In this document: positions 8,452 through 17,430 of the stretch, piece by piece
Layout: every line of letters begins with the position of its first letter
Numbering within the stretch: position 1 is the first letter of the stretch
Assembly (NCBI GenBank): GCA_934481355.1
Contig: CAKSPH010000014.1
Coordinates: forward strand, 1-60,747
DNA: 60,747 nt
Direction of reading: 5' to 3'
Source: an uncultured Oscillospiraceae bacterium
Lineage (GTDB): Bacteria; Bacillota; Clostridia; Oscillospirales; Ruminococcaceae
The notes under the pieces: generated by a model
Told to the model about the DNA's origin: nothing
Database searches by the model: none
Seen by the model: only the letters and a program-made list of their open reading frames with translations
Translations under genes and position numbers: made by a program

Positions 8452-9402
8452 TTGGCAGTATTAAAACGGAACTCCGTTTATTTCGGCGGCGGGGTCGATA
8501 TATCCAACAGCATAGACCTGCGCGGCAGGCAGCCGGTTCCTCAGCAGACAGCCCAGCCCGCCCCGGAGGCTCCGGCAGCGCCCACTCAGGAGGAACTCCT
8601 TCAGCAGGCGCAGCAGAAGCTGGAGCAGAAAGCCGCCGAGCTTTCCGCAAGGGAACTGAAGCTCCGGCAGGAGGAACAATCCTTAGAGAACATGAAAGCG
8701 CGCTGCGTGGAGCAGGGCAAGGAAGTCATACTGGAGGCAAAGCGCCGGGCAGATACGATAATCTCCACGGCAAACGACAACGCCTCGCAGATAATTTCCG
8801 ACGCGCAGACCAACCGCGACAGCGTGTTCATCAAGGCGAAAGCCGAAGGATTCGAACAGGGCAAAAAGGACGGTCAGGACGCTTGTCTTGCCGCCGGGCG
8901 CGATATTCTTGATGAAGCCCGTAGCTATGCGGAGAGGATAAATTCCGACAAGGAGAAGCTCTTCGCGGACTACGAAAAGGAAATCTACGAAACCGTGATG
9001 TCGATAGCCAACAAGGTGACGCTTGACAGTATCACGTCAAATGACAGCACAGCGATACGCCGGCTGATAAAAAAGGCGGCGAAGGAATTCCGCAACTGCG
9101 ACAGGATAAAGATAACCCTCAGGGACAACGGCGCAAATCAGGAGCTCACCGGGGATTACGAGTATCTTAAGGAGCTCTGCGGCGGTATCCCGAACGTAGA
9201 GGTGGAGCTTCTGCCGGACGTTGAGGAGGGCACGGTCATCGTTGACAATGGCAGCGAGATAGTTGACGCTGGCATACAGACCCAGCTTCGTATGATACAG
9301 GAGCTCGGCAGCGGAAAGTTCCGAATGCCGACAGGAAGAAAGAAGAAGCCCGCAGATTCCGCAGAAGAGCCGCATGATAACGGCGCAGAGGACGAGGGCT
9401 GA
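8452..9402 (+). CDS. fliH: Flagellar assembly protein FliH
   Basis: A 316-residue regulator of the export ATPase FliI. Residues about 15-50 are a Gln/Pro/Ala-rich linker; residues 50-150 are a long charged coiled coil with 'KAEGFEQGKKDGQDA', the GxxxG region typical of FliH; the C-terminal third forms the FliI-binding head. A GTG at 8446 gives a slightly longer frame, but it overlaps the ribosome site GGAGGGG (8440-8446), so the TTG at 8452 is the likely start. The protein is longer than most homologues because of the linker. Confidence 0.9.
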   Translation: MAVLKRNSVYFGGGVDISNSIDLRGRQPVPQQTAQPAPEAPAAPTQEELLQQAQQKLEQKAAELSARELKLRQEEQSLENMKARCVEQGKEVILEAKRRADTIISTANDNASQIISDAQTNRDSVFIKAKAEGFEQGKKDGQDACLAAGRDILDEARSYAERINSDKEKLFADYEKEIYETVMSIANKVTLDSITSNDSTAIRRLIKKAAKEFRNCDRIKITLRDNGANQELTGDYEYLKELCGGIPNVEVELLPDVEEGTVIVDNGSEIVDAGIQTQLRMIQELGSGKFRMPTGRKKKPADSAEEPHDNGAEDEG

Positions 9403-9415
9403 CGCGGAGGAAGTC

Positions 9416-10735
9416 ATGGCACTGGAATTCGGAGCGTTTCGCGATGAAATAACAAAATATGACACATTCCGCTATATGGGCAAGATAGAGAAGATAGTCG
9501 GAATGACTATCGAGGCAAGCGGACCCGCCTGCAACATAGGCGATGTCTGCCGCATATACTCCAAGGATATGCAGAGCTTTATCCGGGCGGAGGTCGTGGG
9601 CTTCAACAAGAGCAATATCCTGCTCATGCCCTACACCGAGATAGAGGGCATAGGTCCGGGAAGCATTGTGGATTCCACCGGCGACAAGCTGACCGTAAAG
9701 GCAGGCCCCGGGCTCATCGGGCGCATAGTGGACGCCGCAGGAATGCCGCTTGACGGCGGCGACGACCCGAACTGCTCAGACCTCATATCCATTACCGGCG
9801 CTCCGTCGAACCCGTTCGACAGGCCGCCGATAAAATCCCAGATAGAGCTTGGTGTCAAGGCGATAGACGGACTTCTCACCATGGGCAAGGGTCAGCGTAT
9901 GGGAATCTTCGCGGGTTCCGGCGTTGGTAAATCCACGCTGATGGGCATGATCGCCCGTAAGGTCAAGGCAGATATCAACGTTATCGCGCTGGTTGGCGAG
10001 CGTGGCAGGGAGGTGCGTGAGTTCATCGAGCGCGACCTCGGTCCGGAGGGTATGGCGCGCTCCGTGCTGGTAGTCGCGACCTCAGACCAGCCCGCAATGA
10101 TGAGAAGCAAGTGTCCGCTGACGGCTACGGCCATCGCGGAGTATTTCATGAAGCAGGGCAAGGACGTGCTTCTGATGATGGACAGCCTTACGCGTTACGC
10201 CATGGCGCTGCGCGAGGTGGGTCTCTCCACCGGGGAGCCGCCGATAGCCAGGGGCTACACGCCGTCCATTTACAGCGCGATGCCGAAGCTGCTGGAACGA
10301 GCTGGGAACTTCCCGGAGGGCTCCATAACCGGAATCTACACCGTGCTCGTTGAGGGCGACGACACCAACGAGCCGATAGCAGATACAGTCCGCGGTATCA
10401 TCGACGGACACATAATCCTTTCGCGTAAGATAGCGGCGCAGAACCATTATCCCGCGATAGACATACTTCCCAGCGTCAGCCGACTCATGTCGGAGATAGA
10501 CACTCCGGAGCACAAGCAGGCGGCAGGAAAGCTCAGAAACCTGCTGTCGCTGTACAACAACAACGCCGACCTTATCTCCATCGGTGCCTATAAGCACGGC
10601 ACGAATCCCGCGCTGGACGAGGCGATAAGGAAGATAGACAAGATAAATCAGTTCCTGATACAGCGGGTGGAGGAATCCTACACGCTGGAGGAAACGATAC
10701 AGCTTCTTATCGCGGCGGTCGGCGATGAAGCCTGA
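9416..10735 (+). CDS. fliI: Flagellum-specific ATP synthase (export ATPase) FliI
   Basis: A 439-residue hexameric ATPase that unfolds and feeds export substrates to the FlhA/FlhB gate. Walker A is GSGVGKST (167-174), followed by the catalytic region 'ALVGERGREVREFIERDLG' and Walker B 'VLLMMDSLTRYA'. The frame is open upstream to 9374, inside fliH, but the ATG at 9416 follows GGAGG (9406-9410) and is the usual start for the family. FliH and FliJ flank it, as in all Firmicutes operons. Confidence 0.96.
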   Translation: MALEFGAFRDEITKYDTFRYMGKIEKIVGMTIEASGPACNIGDVCRIYSKDMQSFIRAEVVGFNKSNILLMPYTEIEGIGPGSIVDSTGDKLTVKAGPGLIGRIVDAAGMPLDGGDDPNCSDLISITGAPSNPFDRPPIKSQIELGVKAIDGLLTMGKGQRMGIFAGSGVGKSTLMGMIARKVKADINVIALVGERGREVREFIERDLGPEGMARSVLVVATSDQPAMMRSKCPLTATAIAEYFMKQGKDVLLMMDSLTRYAMALREVGLSTGEPPIARGYTPSIYSAMPKLLERAGNFPEGSITGIYTVLVEGDDTNEPIADTVRGIIDGHIILSRKIAAQNHYPAIDILPSVSRLMSEIDTPEHKQAAGKLRNLLSLYNNNADLISIGAYKHGTNPALDEAIRKIDKINQFLIQRVEESYTLEETIQLLIAAVGDEA

Positions 10736-10756
10736 GTATTCACGAGGTGACGTTCG

Positions 10757-11215
10757 TTGAAAAAATTCCAGTTCACACTTCAGAAGCTGATGGATTTCCG
10801 CCAGCAGGAGCTCGACAGGCAGAAAAATACACTGCGAGTGCTTCAGGCAGACCTTCAGCGGATATACGAAGAAAAGGACGAGCTCAGCCGAAAGGTAGTT
10901 GAGTCCAGCCAGGAGCTTGACGAGGTGTGCCGGCAGGGCGCGCAGGCGTTCGAGATCTCCGTGCGCAAGCGCTATATCGTGACTCTCCAGCAGGAGATAC
11001 ACGCGCGTGAGTTCACTGCGCAGCGCAAGCAGGAGGAGATAAACAAGCAGCTCGGCGTAGTCGTTGAAGCGACCAAGGACGTCCGTACCCTTGAAAAGCT
11101 GGAGGAAAAGCAGCTTGAGGACTACAGGGCGGCGGCGACAAAGGAAAACGAGCAGTTCATTGAGGAGTTCGTTTCCGGGCAGTCGATACGAAGGGCGCAG
11201 GGGCAGTCAGTTTAG
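10757..11215 (+). CDS. fliJ: Flagellar export protein FliJ
   Basis: A 152-residue protein, almost wholly coiled coil, that acts as the central stalk of the FliI ring. The N-terminal signature 'FQFTLQKLMDFRQQELD' is typical. The start is a TTG (10757) with GAGGTGA upstream at 10744-10750; no better ATG exists. Sequence conservation in this family is low, so the call rests on size, helical pattern and position between fliI and fliK. Confidence 0.88.
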   Translation: MKKFQFTLQKLMDFRQQELDRQKNTLRVLQADLQRIYEEKDELSRKVVESSQELDEVCRQGAQAFEISVRKRYIVTLQQEIHAREFTAQRKQEEINKQLGVVVEATKDVRTLEKLEEKQLEDYRAAATKENEQFIEEFVSGQSIRRAQGQSV

Positions 11216-11268
11216 CATATCCGGGCGGAAGCCCTGATATAGATATTACAATTTAAGGAGGTGAGTAA

Positions 11269-12714
11269 ATGGCAGTAGCATTCAGCGCTGGAGGCTCCGG
11301 ATACACCCGCAGCGATTTCATGATATCTGACGCGGCAATTCCGCAGAGGACCCAGGAAGCGGTGCAGGATCAGTCCGAGAAGTTCTCGAATGTGCTGAGC
11401 GGCATGGGAAAGCCGGGTACGGTAAGCAAGTCCTCTTCCGGAGATGGCTCCAAGCAGGCTGAGGTAGTTAAGCGGTTCACTAACGAGAACGGCAAGGTAG
11501 ACTACAAAGCGATGGCAAAGGCGGTCATAAAGGGCGAGATAAAGCTCGATGATATCCCGGAAGACATCATGGAGTTCGTGCTCAAGGAACTGGTCGAGCT
11601 TATGAAGGTCGATAATTTCACCGACACCGAAGAGGACGACGAGGATAAGGACGTCACAGTTCAGGCGGCAACGGAGATAGCTTCAATGTTCATACAGCCC
11701 GCAGTTCAGGCTGACGACAAGACGGAGGAGCTCTCACAGCTTACAGCGGCTCCCGTTGAGGATGTCACGGAGGTCGTCGCAGAAGCTCCTGTGGTACAGG
11801 AAGCTCCCGCAGAGACCGCAGTAACACAGATTCCCGAGACGGCGCAGGCAGTCACCGGGGCGGTTCCGCAGGACGCGGCGGCAGTGCAGCCGGCGTTCCG
11901 GTCAGAGACTGAGCAGCCAGTTGCAAAGCAGCCAGAGGCAAAGCAGACGGAGGTTCATACGGAGGCGGAGGTTCAGGCGGTTCCTGCCGACAACACCCAG
12001 AAGCAGGAAAGCAGCTTTACCGGTCAGGACAGCAGGCAGGAGGAAACTCCGATGCGCGACGCTGCAAAGTTTGAAGTAAGAACTTCAGAAAAACGCAGCC
12101 AGCCCGAGGAACAGCAGGAAGCTCCGGTGTTCTCAGAGCACACGGTACAGCGCGGCAGGGTGGTTTCCAAGTCCGACGAGCTCCACATGATAAAGTCCGC
12201 GAACACGGAAAATACCGATGAAAACGCGGCGCAGACCCTTGCACGGCCGCAGGGGATACTGAACGACAAGCCGGTGATATTTTCACGGACAGACGGCAGC
12301 GAGGTCATCGTGAAGCCCACTGATGTGGCGCAGCAGGTAGCCGACAGACTTATCGAACGCACCGAAAATCTCAAGGAGGGCGAAACTGAGTACAGCATTA
12401 CCCTGACCCCGGAGGATCTCGGCAGGATAACGGTCAAGATGACCAAGACGGCTGACGGCGCAGTTTCCGTATCCATTGCGGCGGAAAATTCCAGAACGCT
12501 CAGGATACTTGAGGACAACGGCACGGCTATTCAGGACAGCCTGAAGCAGAACGGCGTGCAGCTCGAAAACTGGCAGACAGTCAGCGAGAGCCAGCAGGAA
12601 ACACGTTCGCAGGATTATCAGGGAAGCAGCAGGAATCCCTACCGCGAGGCAGAGCACCATCATCAGGACGATGAGGAGGGCGAGAGCTTTGCAGAGATCA
12701 TTGCCTCAATGTAA
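11269..12714 (+). CDS. fliK: Flagellar hook-length control protein FliK
   Basis: A 481-residue exported ruler that measures hook length and switches FlhB specificity. The first 350 residues are low complexity, rich in Glu, Gln, Ala and Val, as expected for the ruler part. The conserved C-terminal domain is at about 360-450, with 'LTPEDLGRITVKMT' and 'NGVQLENW'. A strong GGAGGTG site precedes the ATG. It stands just before flgD and flgE, whose products cap and form the hook. The linker varies in length between species and should scale with hook length. Confidence 0.9.
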   Translation: MAVAFSAGGSGYTRSDFMISDAAIPQRTQEAVQDQSEKFSNVLSGMGKPGTVSKSSSGDGSKQAEVVKRFTNENGKVDYKAMAKAVIKGEIKLDDIPEDIMEFVLKELVELMKVDNFTDTEEDDEDKDVTVQAATEIASMFIQPAVQADDKTEELSQLTAAPVEDVTEVVAEAPVVQEAPAETAVTQIPETAQAVTGAVPQDAAAVQPAFRSETEQPVAKQPEAKQTEVHTEAEVQAVPADNTQKQESSFTGQDSRQEETPMRDAAKFEVRTSEKRSQPEEQQEAPVFSEHTVQRGRVVSKSDELHMIKSANTENTDENAAQTLARPQGILNDKPVIFSRTDGSEVIVKPTDVAQQVADRLIERTENLKEGETEYSITLTPEDLGRITVKMTKTADGAVSVSIAAENSRTLRILEDNGTAIQDSLKQNGVQLENWQTVSESQQETRSQDYQGSSRNPYREAEHHHQDDEEGESFAEIIASM

Positions 12715-12732
12715 GGCAGGAAAGGAGAGAAT

Positions 12733-13656
12733 ATGGCAGTAACAAGCGCTTCGAATACGCTTACCGCGGCGGAGCAGATGCAGTCCAACTACGAAAAGTT
12801 CAAGGACAAATTCAAGGACGCCAACGAGGATCTTATCAATTCGGATACGTTCCTGAACCTGCTTGTGGCAGAAATGACCAATCAGGACCCGATGGAGCCT
12901 ACATCCAACACCGAGTTCGTTACGCAGATGGCGCAGTTCTCGTCGCTGACCTATTCCAAGCAGTCGGCGGAGTATTCAAAGTCGAATTACGCTTCCAGCC
13001 TTGTCGGAAAGACAGTCACAGCCTCAAAGATGGACGGTTCGAGCCAGGTCACCAAGACGGGCGTTGTGGAATCCGTCATGAAGAATGGGGACGACTACAC
13101 GATAAAGGTAGACGGAGTTTCATTCGATATCTCGAATGTAACGGCTATATCCGACACCAGGACTGACGATAGTGATTCACAGCTCAGCGGGAACACACTC
13201 GGCGAATATATCGCCAAGGCTTCCTCAATGATAGGAATGGCGGCGACTGTTCAGGCAAAGGCCGACAAGGGCACTGTGCTTGATTCCGGAGTGGTAACGT
13301 CCATTCAGGTCAAGGACGGCAAGGTAAACCTCATCATCAACGACAAGGCTTACGCGCTCGAAAATGTCGTGGAGGTGGCTTATCCAACACTGGAGCCTGA
13401 CGACAGCACGAACGGCACCACAGATTCCGGAAAGACGGACGGAGCCGACAAGAACACGGGTGCTTCTGACAGCACCGGCGCTTCCGGCAGCACGGAGAAC
13501 ACTGAAACTCATGTCATCGAGAATTCCGAGGAAAAGGCGGCCTATGTTTCAGCGGACTTTGCGACTTCAGCAGACGATGTTGAGGAAGTCACCGAAAAGG
13601 CAAAGGCAGACGCTTACCTCGAGGACGATGTACCCGACCTTGAAGATTTCACATAA
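12733..13656 (+). CDS. flgD: Flagellar hook-capping protein FlgD with acidic tail
   Basis: A 307-residue hook scaffold protein. The N-terminal FlgD motif is clear: 'TFLNLLVAEMTNQDPMEP' at about residues 38-55, then 'FVTQMAQFSSL'. The middle (about 90-215) forms the beta-rich cap domains. The last 90 residues are unusual, Asp/Thr/Ser/Gly-rich and then acidic ('VEEVTEKAKADAYLEDDVPD'), a tail that ordinary FlgD of 130-230 residues lacks. GGAGAG precedes the ATG. Confidence 0.92.
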   Translation: MAVTSASNTLTAAEQMQSNYEKFKDKFKDANEDLINSDTFLNLLVAEMTNQDPMEPTSNTEFVTQMAQFSSLTYSKQSAEYSKSNYASSLVGKTVTASKMDGSSQVTKTGVVESVMKNGDDYTIKVDGVSFDISNVTAISDTRTDDSDSQLSGNTLGEYIAKASSMIGMAATVQAKADKGTVLDSGVVTSIQVKDGKVNLIINDKAYALENVVEVAYPTLEPDDSTNGTTDSGKTDGADKNTGASDSTGASGSTENTETHVIENSEEKAAYVSADFATSADDVEEVTEKAKADAYLEDDVPDLEDFT

Positions 13657-13674
13657 AAGCATGGAGGCTTGAAA

Positions 13675-14076
13675 ATGCTGATAAGCGAGTATTTAGCGCT
13701 CCGCAGTCAGATCAGCGTTACCACAGGCGGCACGGCAGTACAGTCCGCTGGCACGGCAAAGGAAGCAGTGCAGGGCGGTTCCTTCGCAGAGGCTTTACAG
13801 CAGAAGCTCGATGAAAAGAGCGGCGTGGAGTTCTCAAAGCACGCGATGCAGCGGCTGGAGGAGCGAAGCATAGACCTTGATCAGGACGGCACGCTCGAGC
13901 GGCTCAACCGCGGCGTAGAGCTTGCGGCAGGCAAGGGCAGCAGCGAAACTCTCGTCCTTGTGGGAAGAAACGCTTTCGTTGTGAGCGTAAAAAACAACAA
14001 GGTGATCACCACCCTTTCGGACAGCGAATTACAGGGGAATGTGTTCACGAATATTGATTCGACCGTTATCGTATGA
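13675..14076 (+). CDS. Flagellar operon protein between flgD and flgE (Flg_new/TIGR02530 type)
   Basis: A 133-residue protein of the family found only between flgD and flgE in Gram-positive flagellar operons. Recognisable features are 'FSKHAMQRLEERSIDLD' (about residues 58-74), 'LNRGVELAAGKGS' and the C-terminal 'DSTVIV'. Its biochemical role is not known; constant location suggests a hook-assembly helper. A TTG at 13669 is in frame, but it is one base after GGAGG (13663-13667); the ATG at 13675 has the right 7-base spacing. Confidence 0.88.
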   Translation: MLISEYLALRSQISVTTGGTAVQSAGTAKEAVQGGSFAEALQQKLDEKSGVEFSKHAMQRLEERSIDLDQDGTLERLNRGVELAAGKGSSETLVLVGRNAFVVSVKNNKVITTLSDSELQGNVFTNIDSTVIV

Positions 14077-14097
14077 ACGGACCTGAATGGAATTCAT

Positions 14098-14123
14098 GTC
14101 CCGGCTGCGACTGAGTCCGGGAC
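14098..14123 (+). other. Stem-loop in the gap before flgE
   Basis: GTCCCGG (14098-14104) pairs with CCGGGAC (14117-14123) around a 12-base loop. No T-run follows, so it is not an intrinsic terminator. It could protect or process the long mRNA ahead of flgE, whose product is needed in many copies. Confidence 0.4.
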
Positions 14124-14163
14124 GCGGTCAAGTCAATGACAACTTATTCTGGAGGTCAATAGA

Positions 14164-16149
14164 ATGGTTAAATCCCTTTACACCGGCGTATCCGGTATGA
14201 AAACCCATCAGCAGAAAATGGACGTAATCGGCAACAATATCTCCAACGTAAACACCACTGGCTACAAGACCAACGTTGTTACCTTTGCGGATCTCTACTA
14301 TCAGACAAAGAAGACCCCGACAGGCGCTTCCACCACCCTCGGCGGAACTAACCCCGTTCAGGTGGGCTACGGCGTAAAGCTCAACTCCACCACGCCGAAC
14401 ATGACACAGTCCGGCTTCACGTTCTCGGACAGCCAGTTCGATATGGCGCTTGACGGAGAGGGCTTCTTCCAGGTAATGGACAGCGCGGGAAATATCCTCT
14501 ACACAAGAGCGGGTATTTTCAAGATAGACGATGAGGGCAACCTCGTCAACGCTTCCGGTTACAAGGTCCTCGGTGTTTCCGGCGATTTCGACAACCAGCC
14601 CGCCGGCAGCCAGCCCATCAAGATAAGCATTGCCGCAACAGACGACAACTGCTCCAGCGCTACAAAGACAGTTAACGGCTGCGATGTCACCATCGCTGTT
14701 TCCGACCCGTCCGACTACACGGATATGTCCGTTACGTTCAACCAGTCGGAATTTCCGTTCGCTACATACTCCGCAGGCGTGCTGAATCTGTTCTTCGACA
14801 GGGAACAGCAGTTTGATTCCGCGCAGGCGTTCGAGGACGAGGTACAGAAGTGCCTTCAGGCAGGCGGCGTAACGCTCCCGGATGATGTTTCCCTGAAGTT
14901 CACGTTCGAGAATCTTCCGGCTTCCACAAACTCCGTTGTTGCTAAGGCTTCGGTTGACAGCTGGACTCACAAGCTCGATCAGGCGTGCGTTGAGAACAGA
15001 GTGGACTTAAACAAAGGTGGCACAACCCCGAGCTATGCTACGATTGCATTCGCGACAAGCAACTCCAACAGTGCGAACAAATATAACAGCGCAGTCATCA
15101 CCATGGCAAAGGGAACCGCAACGTCTGCAACCTATGATTCCGGCGCAAATACATGGACTATCACAGTTACGGACAGCACCAGACTTTCCGACATCACACA
15201 GGCGATAAAGGACGGCGTGGTCGCTGCAAAGGCTGCCGATACGACCGGAGAGCTTGCTGGTCTGAATCTTTCCATCACCAAGTATGAGGTTCCTGTCGGT
15301 AAACTCGACGACGCTGTAAAGGAATGGAACAACAAGACGTTCCCGAATGGAAAGAAATTTCAGCTTGTTAATGAAGATCCGACGGTTTCCAGCATAAAGG
15401 CTACCGCAGGTCAGCCCGGTGAGTTTGCGAACAAGTACAAGATCGTGTTCAAGTACGTTTCCAACTATGACGCTCCTACCGCGCAGTGGGACGACAACAC
15501 GCTGACCATCGCCATCACAAACAAGGACTACGCAGACGACGCAACGGCTCTCGCAGACATCAACGCGGCAGTAGCTGCTGCGGCGGGCGGAAATGAGAAG
15601 AAGATGTTCACCTTTGACGCGGACAGCTTCACTGGTCTTGCGGCGCTGAACAACGGTCAGAGAAAGGCGCTGTTTGAGAACAACCCGTCCCTTTCATTCG
15701 GCGGCGGCGAGGACAGCTTCTACACCACTGTTGCAAAGTCCCTGTCCACATTCAACCTCACCAACGGACGCAAGGGCGCGGAGCAGAGCTTCAAGGACCT
15801 TGAGAACATCACAGTCGGCACGGACGGCACCATCATCGGCTATCACGCTGTTCACGGCTATCTGAACCTCGGCCGTGTGGATATCGCGACATTCGATAAC
15901 CCGAACGGTCTTTCCGCTATGGGCGGCACGAATTTCGCGGCAAGCGTTGCTTCCGGCGACCCGAAGCTTGCCATCGGCGGTTCCGACGGCGCGGGCGAGG
16001 TGGTTTCCGGCGCGCTTGAGATGTCCAACGTTGACCTCGCGCAGGAATTTACCGACATGATCACCACACAGAGAGGCTACCAGGCAAATTCCAGAGTTAT
16101 AACCACCTCTGATACAATGCTTGAGGAGCTTCTCTCCCTAAAGAGATAA
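14164..16149 (+). CDS. flgE: Flagellar hook protein FlgE (long form)
   Basis: A 661-residue hook subunit. Both conserved ends are present: N-terminal 'NNISNVNTTGYKTNVVTFAD' (about residues 24-43) and C-terminal 'FTDMITTQRGYQANSRVI' before the end 'LEELLSLKR'. The middle (about 150-540) is much longer than in the 260-400-residue hook proteins of Bacillus or Salmonella and would form larger outward-facing D2/D3 domains; it is Thr/Ala/Asp-rich. GGAGG at 14151-14155 precedes the ATG. The next gene, flbD, follows a hairpin. Confidence 0.94.
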   Translation: MVKSLYTGVSGMKTHQQKMDVIGNNISNVNTTGYKTNVVTFADLYYQTKKTPTGASTTLGGTNPVQVGYGVKLNSTTPNMTQSGFTFSDSQFDMALDGEGFFQVMDSAGNILYTRAGIFKIDDEGNLVNASGYKVLGVSGDFDNQPAGSQPIKISIAATDDNCSSATKTVNGCDVTIAVSDPSDYTDMSVTFNQSEFPFATYSAGVLNLFFDREQQFDSAQAFEDEVQKCLQAGGVTLPDDVSLKFTFENLPASTNSVVAKASVDSWTHKLDQACVENRVDLNKGGTTPSYATIAFATSNSNSANKYNSAVITMAKGTATSATYDSGANTWTITVTDSTRLSDITQAIKDGVVAAKAADTTGELAGLNLSITKYEVPVGKLDDAVKEWNNKTFPNGKKFQLVNEDPTVSSIKATAGQPGEFANKYKIVFKYVSNYDAPTAQWDDNTLTIAITNKDYADDATALADINAAVAAAAGGNEKKMFTFDADSFTGLAALNNGQRKALFENNPSLSFGGGEDSFYTTVAKSLSTFNLTNGRKGAEQSFKDLENITVGTDGTIIGYHAVHGYLNLGRVDIATFDNPNGLSAMGGTNFAASVASGDPKLAIGGSDGAGEVVSGALEMSNVDLAQEFTDMITTQRGYQANSRVITTSDTMLEELLSLKR

Positions 16150-16169
16150 CGTAAGCTGAACTGACATAT

Positions 16170-16195
16170 CTCCCCCGTCCGCGGGGGCGGGGGAG
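16170..16195 (+). other. GC-rich stem-loop between flgE and flbD
   Basis: CTCCCCCG (16170-16177) pairs with CGGGGGAG (16188-16195). The 3' flank is TATAT rather than a T-run, so full termination is unlikely. It may set partial termination or a stable 3' end for the flgE message. Confidence 0.45.
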
Positions 16196-16216
16196 TATAT
16201 ATGCGTTGGAGTAATT

Positions 16217-16432
16217 ATGATTTTTCTGACTAAACTGGACGGCAAGGAATTTCTGCTCAACGAGCAGCTGATAGAAACCGTCAATGAAACTCCCGATACG
16301 GTCATTGTGCTGTCAAACGGGCACTCATACATCGTCCGCGAAAGCATGAAGGAGCTTCAGACAAAAATTCTTGAATATAACAGGCAGCGGCGGCGATCCC
16401 GTATGAAGCCGGACACGCAGCAGAAGGCGTAG
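16217..16432 (+). CDS. flbD: Flagellar protein FlbD
   Basis: A 71-residue protein of the FlbD (SwrD) family. 'MIFLTKLDGKEFLLNEQLIE' and 'TVIVLSNGHSYIVRESM' are hallmark segments. In Bacillus the family member SwrD raises stator power, and here the gene lies directly before motA and motB, which fits. The C-terminus is basic ('NRQRRRSRMK'). The spacing to motA is 73 bases. No paralogue is seen in the window. Confidence 0.92.
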   Translation: MIFLTKLDGKEFLLNEQLIETVNETPDTVIVLSNGHSYIVRESMKELQTKILEYNRQRRRSRMKPDTQQKA

Positions 16433-16505
16433 CCTTTCACATAAAACAGTGCATGGAAGCATAGAAAGCTAAGCGATTAGCTAATAGAAAAGCGAGGGAT
16501 TCTCT

Positions 16506-17276
16506 TTGAATATTACACTTATTATCGGTTGGGTTATTGCGTTTGGCATGGTTATTTTCGGCATTTTCCAGGGTGGACAGATCCTCTGGTTCTGGGATCC
16601 GCCTTCAATAGCCATCACCGTCGGCGGTACCATAGGCTGCCTTATTGCGTCATATCCGCTCAGCTATCTTGCGGGCGTTCCCGGAAAGTTCAAGATAGCG
16701 CTCATGCCCAAGAAGTACAAGCCGGAAAAGTACATAGACGACATCGTTGAATACGCAAAGATAGCAAGAGGACGCGGTCTGCTCGCACTCGAGGAGAGCG
16801 CGAACCAGTGCCAGGATAAGTTCATGAAGTCCGCGCTCATGCTCATCGTTGACGCGAACGACACCGCTAAGGTGCGCGGAATGCTCGACGACGCCATCAG
16901 CTTCATGTGCGACCGCCATGACGCAGGACGCGCGTTCTTTGAAAGGGGCGTCGGAATATTCCCGGCTTTCGGTATGCTGGGTACGCTGGTAGGTCTTGTT
17001 AACATGCTTAACTCCATGACCGACGACGCTAACAACCTTGCCGGCGGTATGGCTACCGCGCTTATCACGACATTCTACGGCTCGCTGTTTGCGAATGTCC
17101 TGTTCAGCCCGATTGCCATGTCCCTCGCCAATGCACATGAGGACGAGCTGCTGTGTATGCAGATAATCGAAGAGGGCGTCCTTGCCATTGCGGACGGCTC
17201 CAACCCGCGCTATATTCAGGAAAAGCTTGAATTCATGCTGCCGGCTTCCAAGAAGCGTTCTGAAACTAAATCATAA
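16506..17276 (+). CDS. motA: Flagellar motor stator protein MotA
   Basis: A 256-residue stator subunit with four membrane helices: two at about 4-24 and 34-55, then two after the cytoplasmic domain at about 150-172 and 185-205. The diagnostic segment 'GVGIFPAFGMLGTLVGLVNM' and 'GGMATALITTFYGSLFAN' line the ion path. The start is TTG at 16506 behind GCGAGGGA (16493-16500). In B. subtilis motAB lies elsewhere; here it is built into the fla operon between flbD and fliM. Confidence 0.95.
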   Translation: MNITLIIGWVIAFGMVIFGIFQGGQILWFWDPPSIAITVGGTIGCLIASYPLSYLAGVPGKFKIALMPKKYKPEKYIDDIVEYAKIARGRGLLALEESANQCQDKFMKSALMLIVDANDTAKVRGMLDDAISFMCDRHDAGRAFFERGVGIFPAFGMLGTLVGLVNMLNSMTDDANNLAGGMATALITTFYGSLFANVLFSPIAMSLANAHEDELLCMQIIEEGVLAIADGSNPRYIQEKLEFMLPASKKRSETKS

Positions 17277-17323
17277 AAAATCAAAAAATTTACAGATTCT
17301 ATTGCAAAAAACGCAAAAAGTAT

Positions 17324-17352
17324 TTGCAATTTCCGCGATTTTATGATACAAT
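17324..17352 (+). promoter_or_regulatory. Internal sigma-A promoter before motB
   Basis: TTGCAA (17324-17329) and TACAAT (17347-17352), spacer 17. The 154-base gap between motA and motB is AT-rich and longer than most gaps in the operon, so this looks like a secondary promoter for motB and the downstream switch genes. Confidence 0.55.
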
Positions 17353-17430
17353 ATTATAATGGCGGGATAAGTATGCCCATGCAGGATCTTATTGCGCAAA
17401 TGAGCACCAAGGCACAGAGGAGGGATACCC

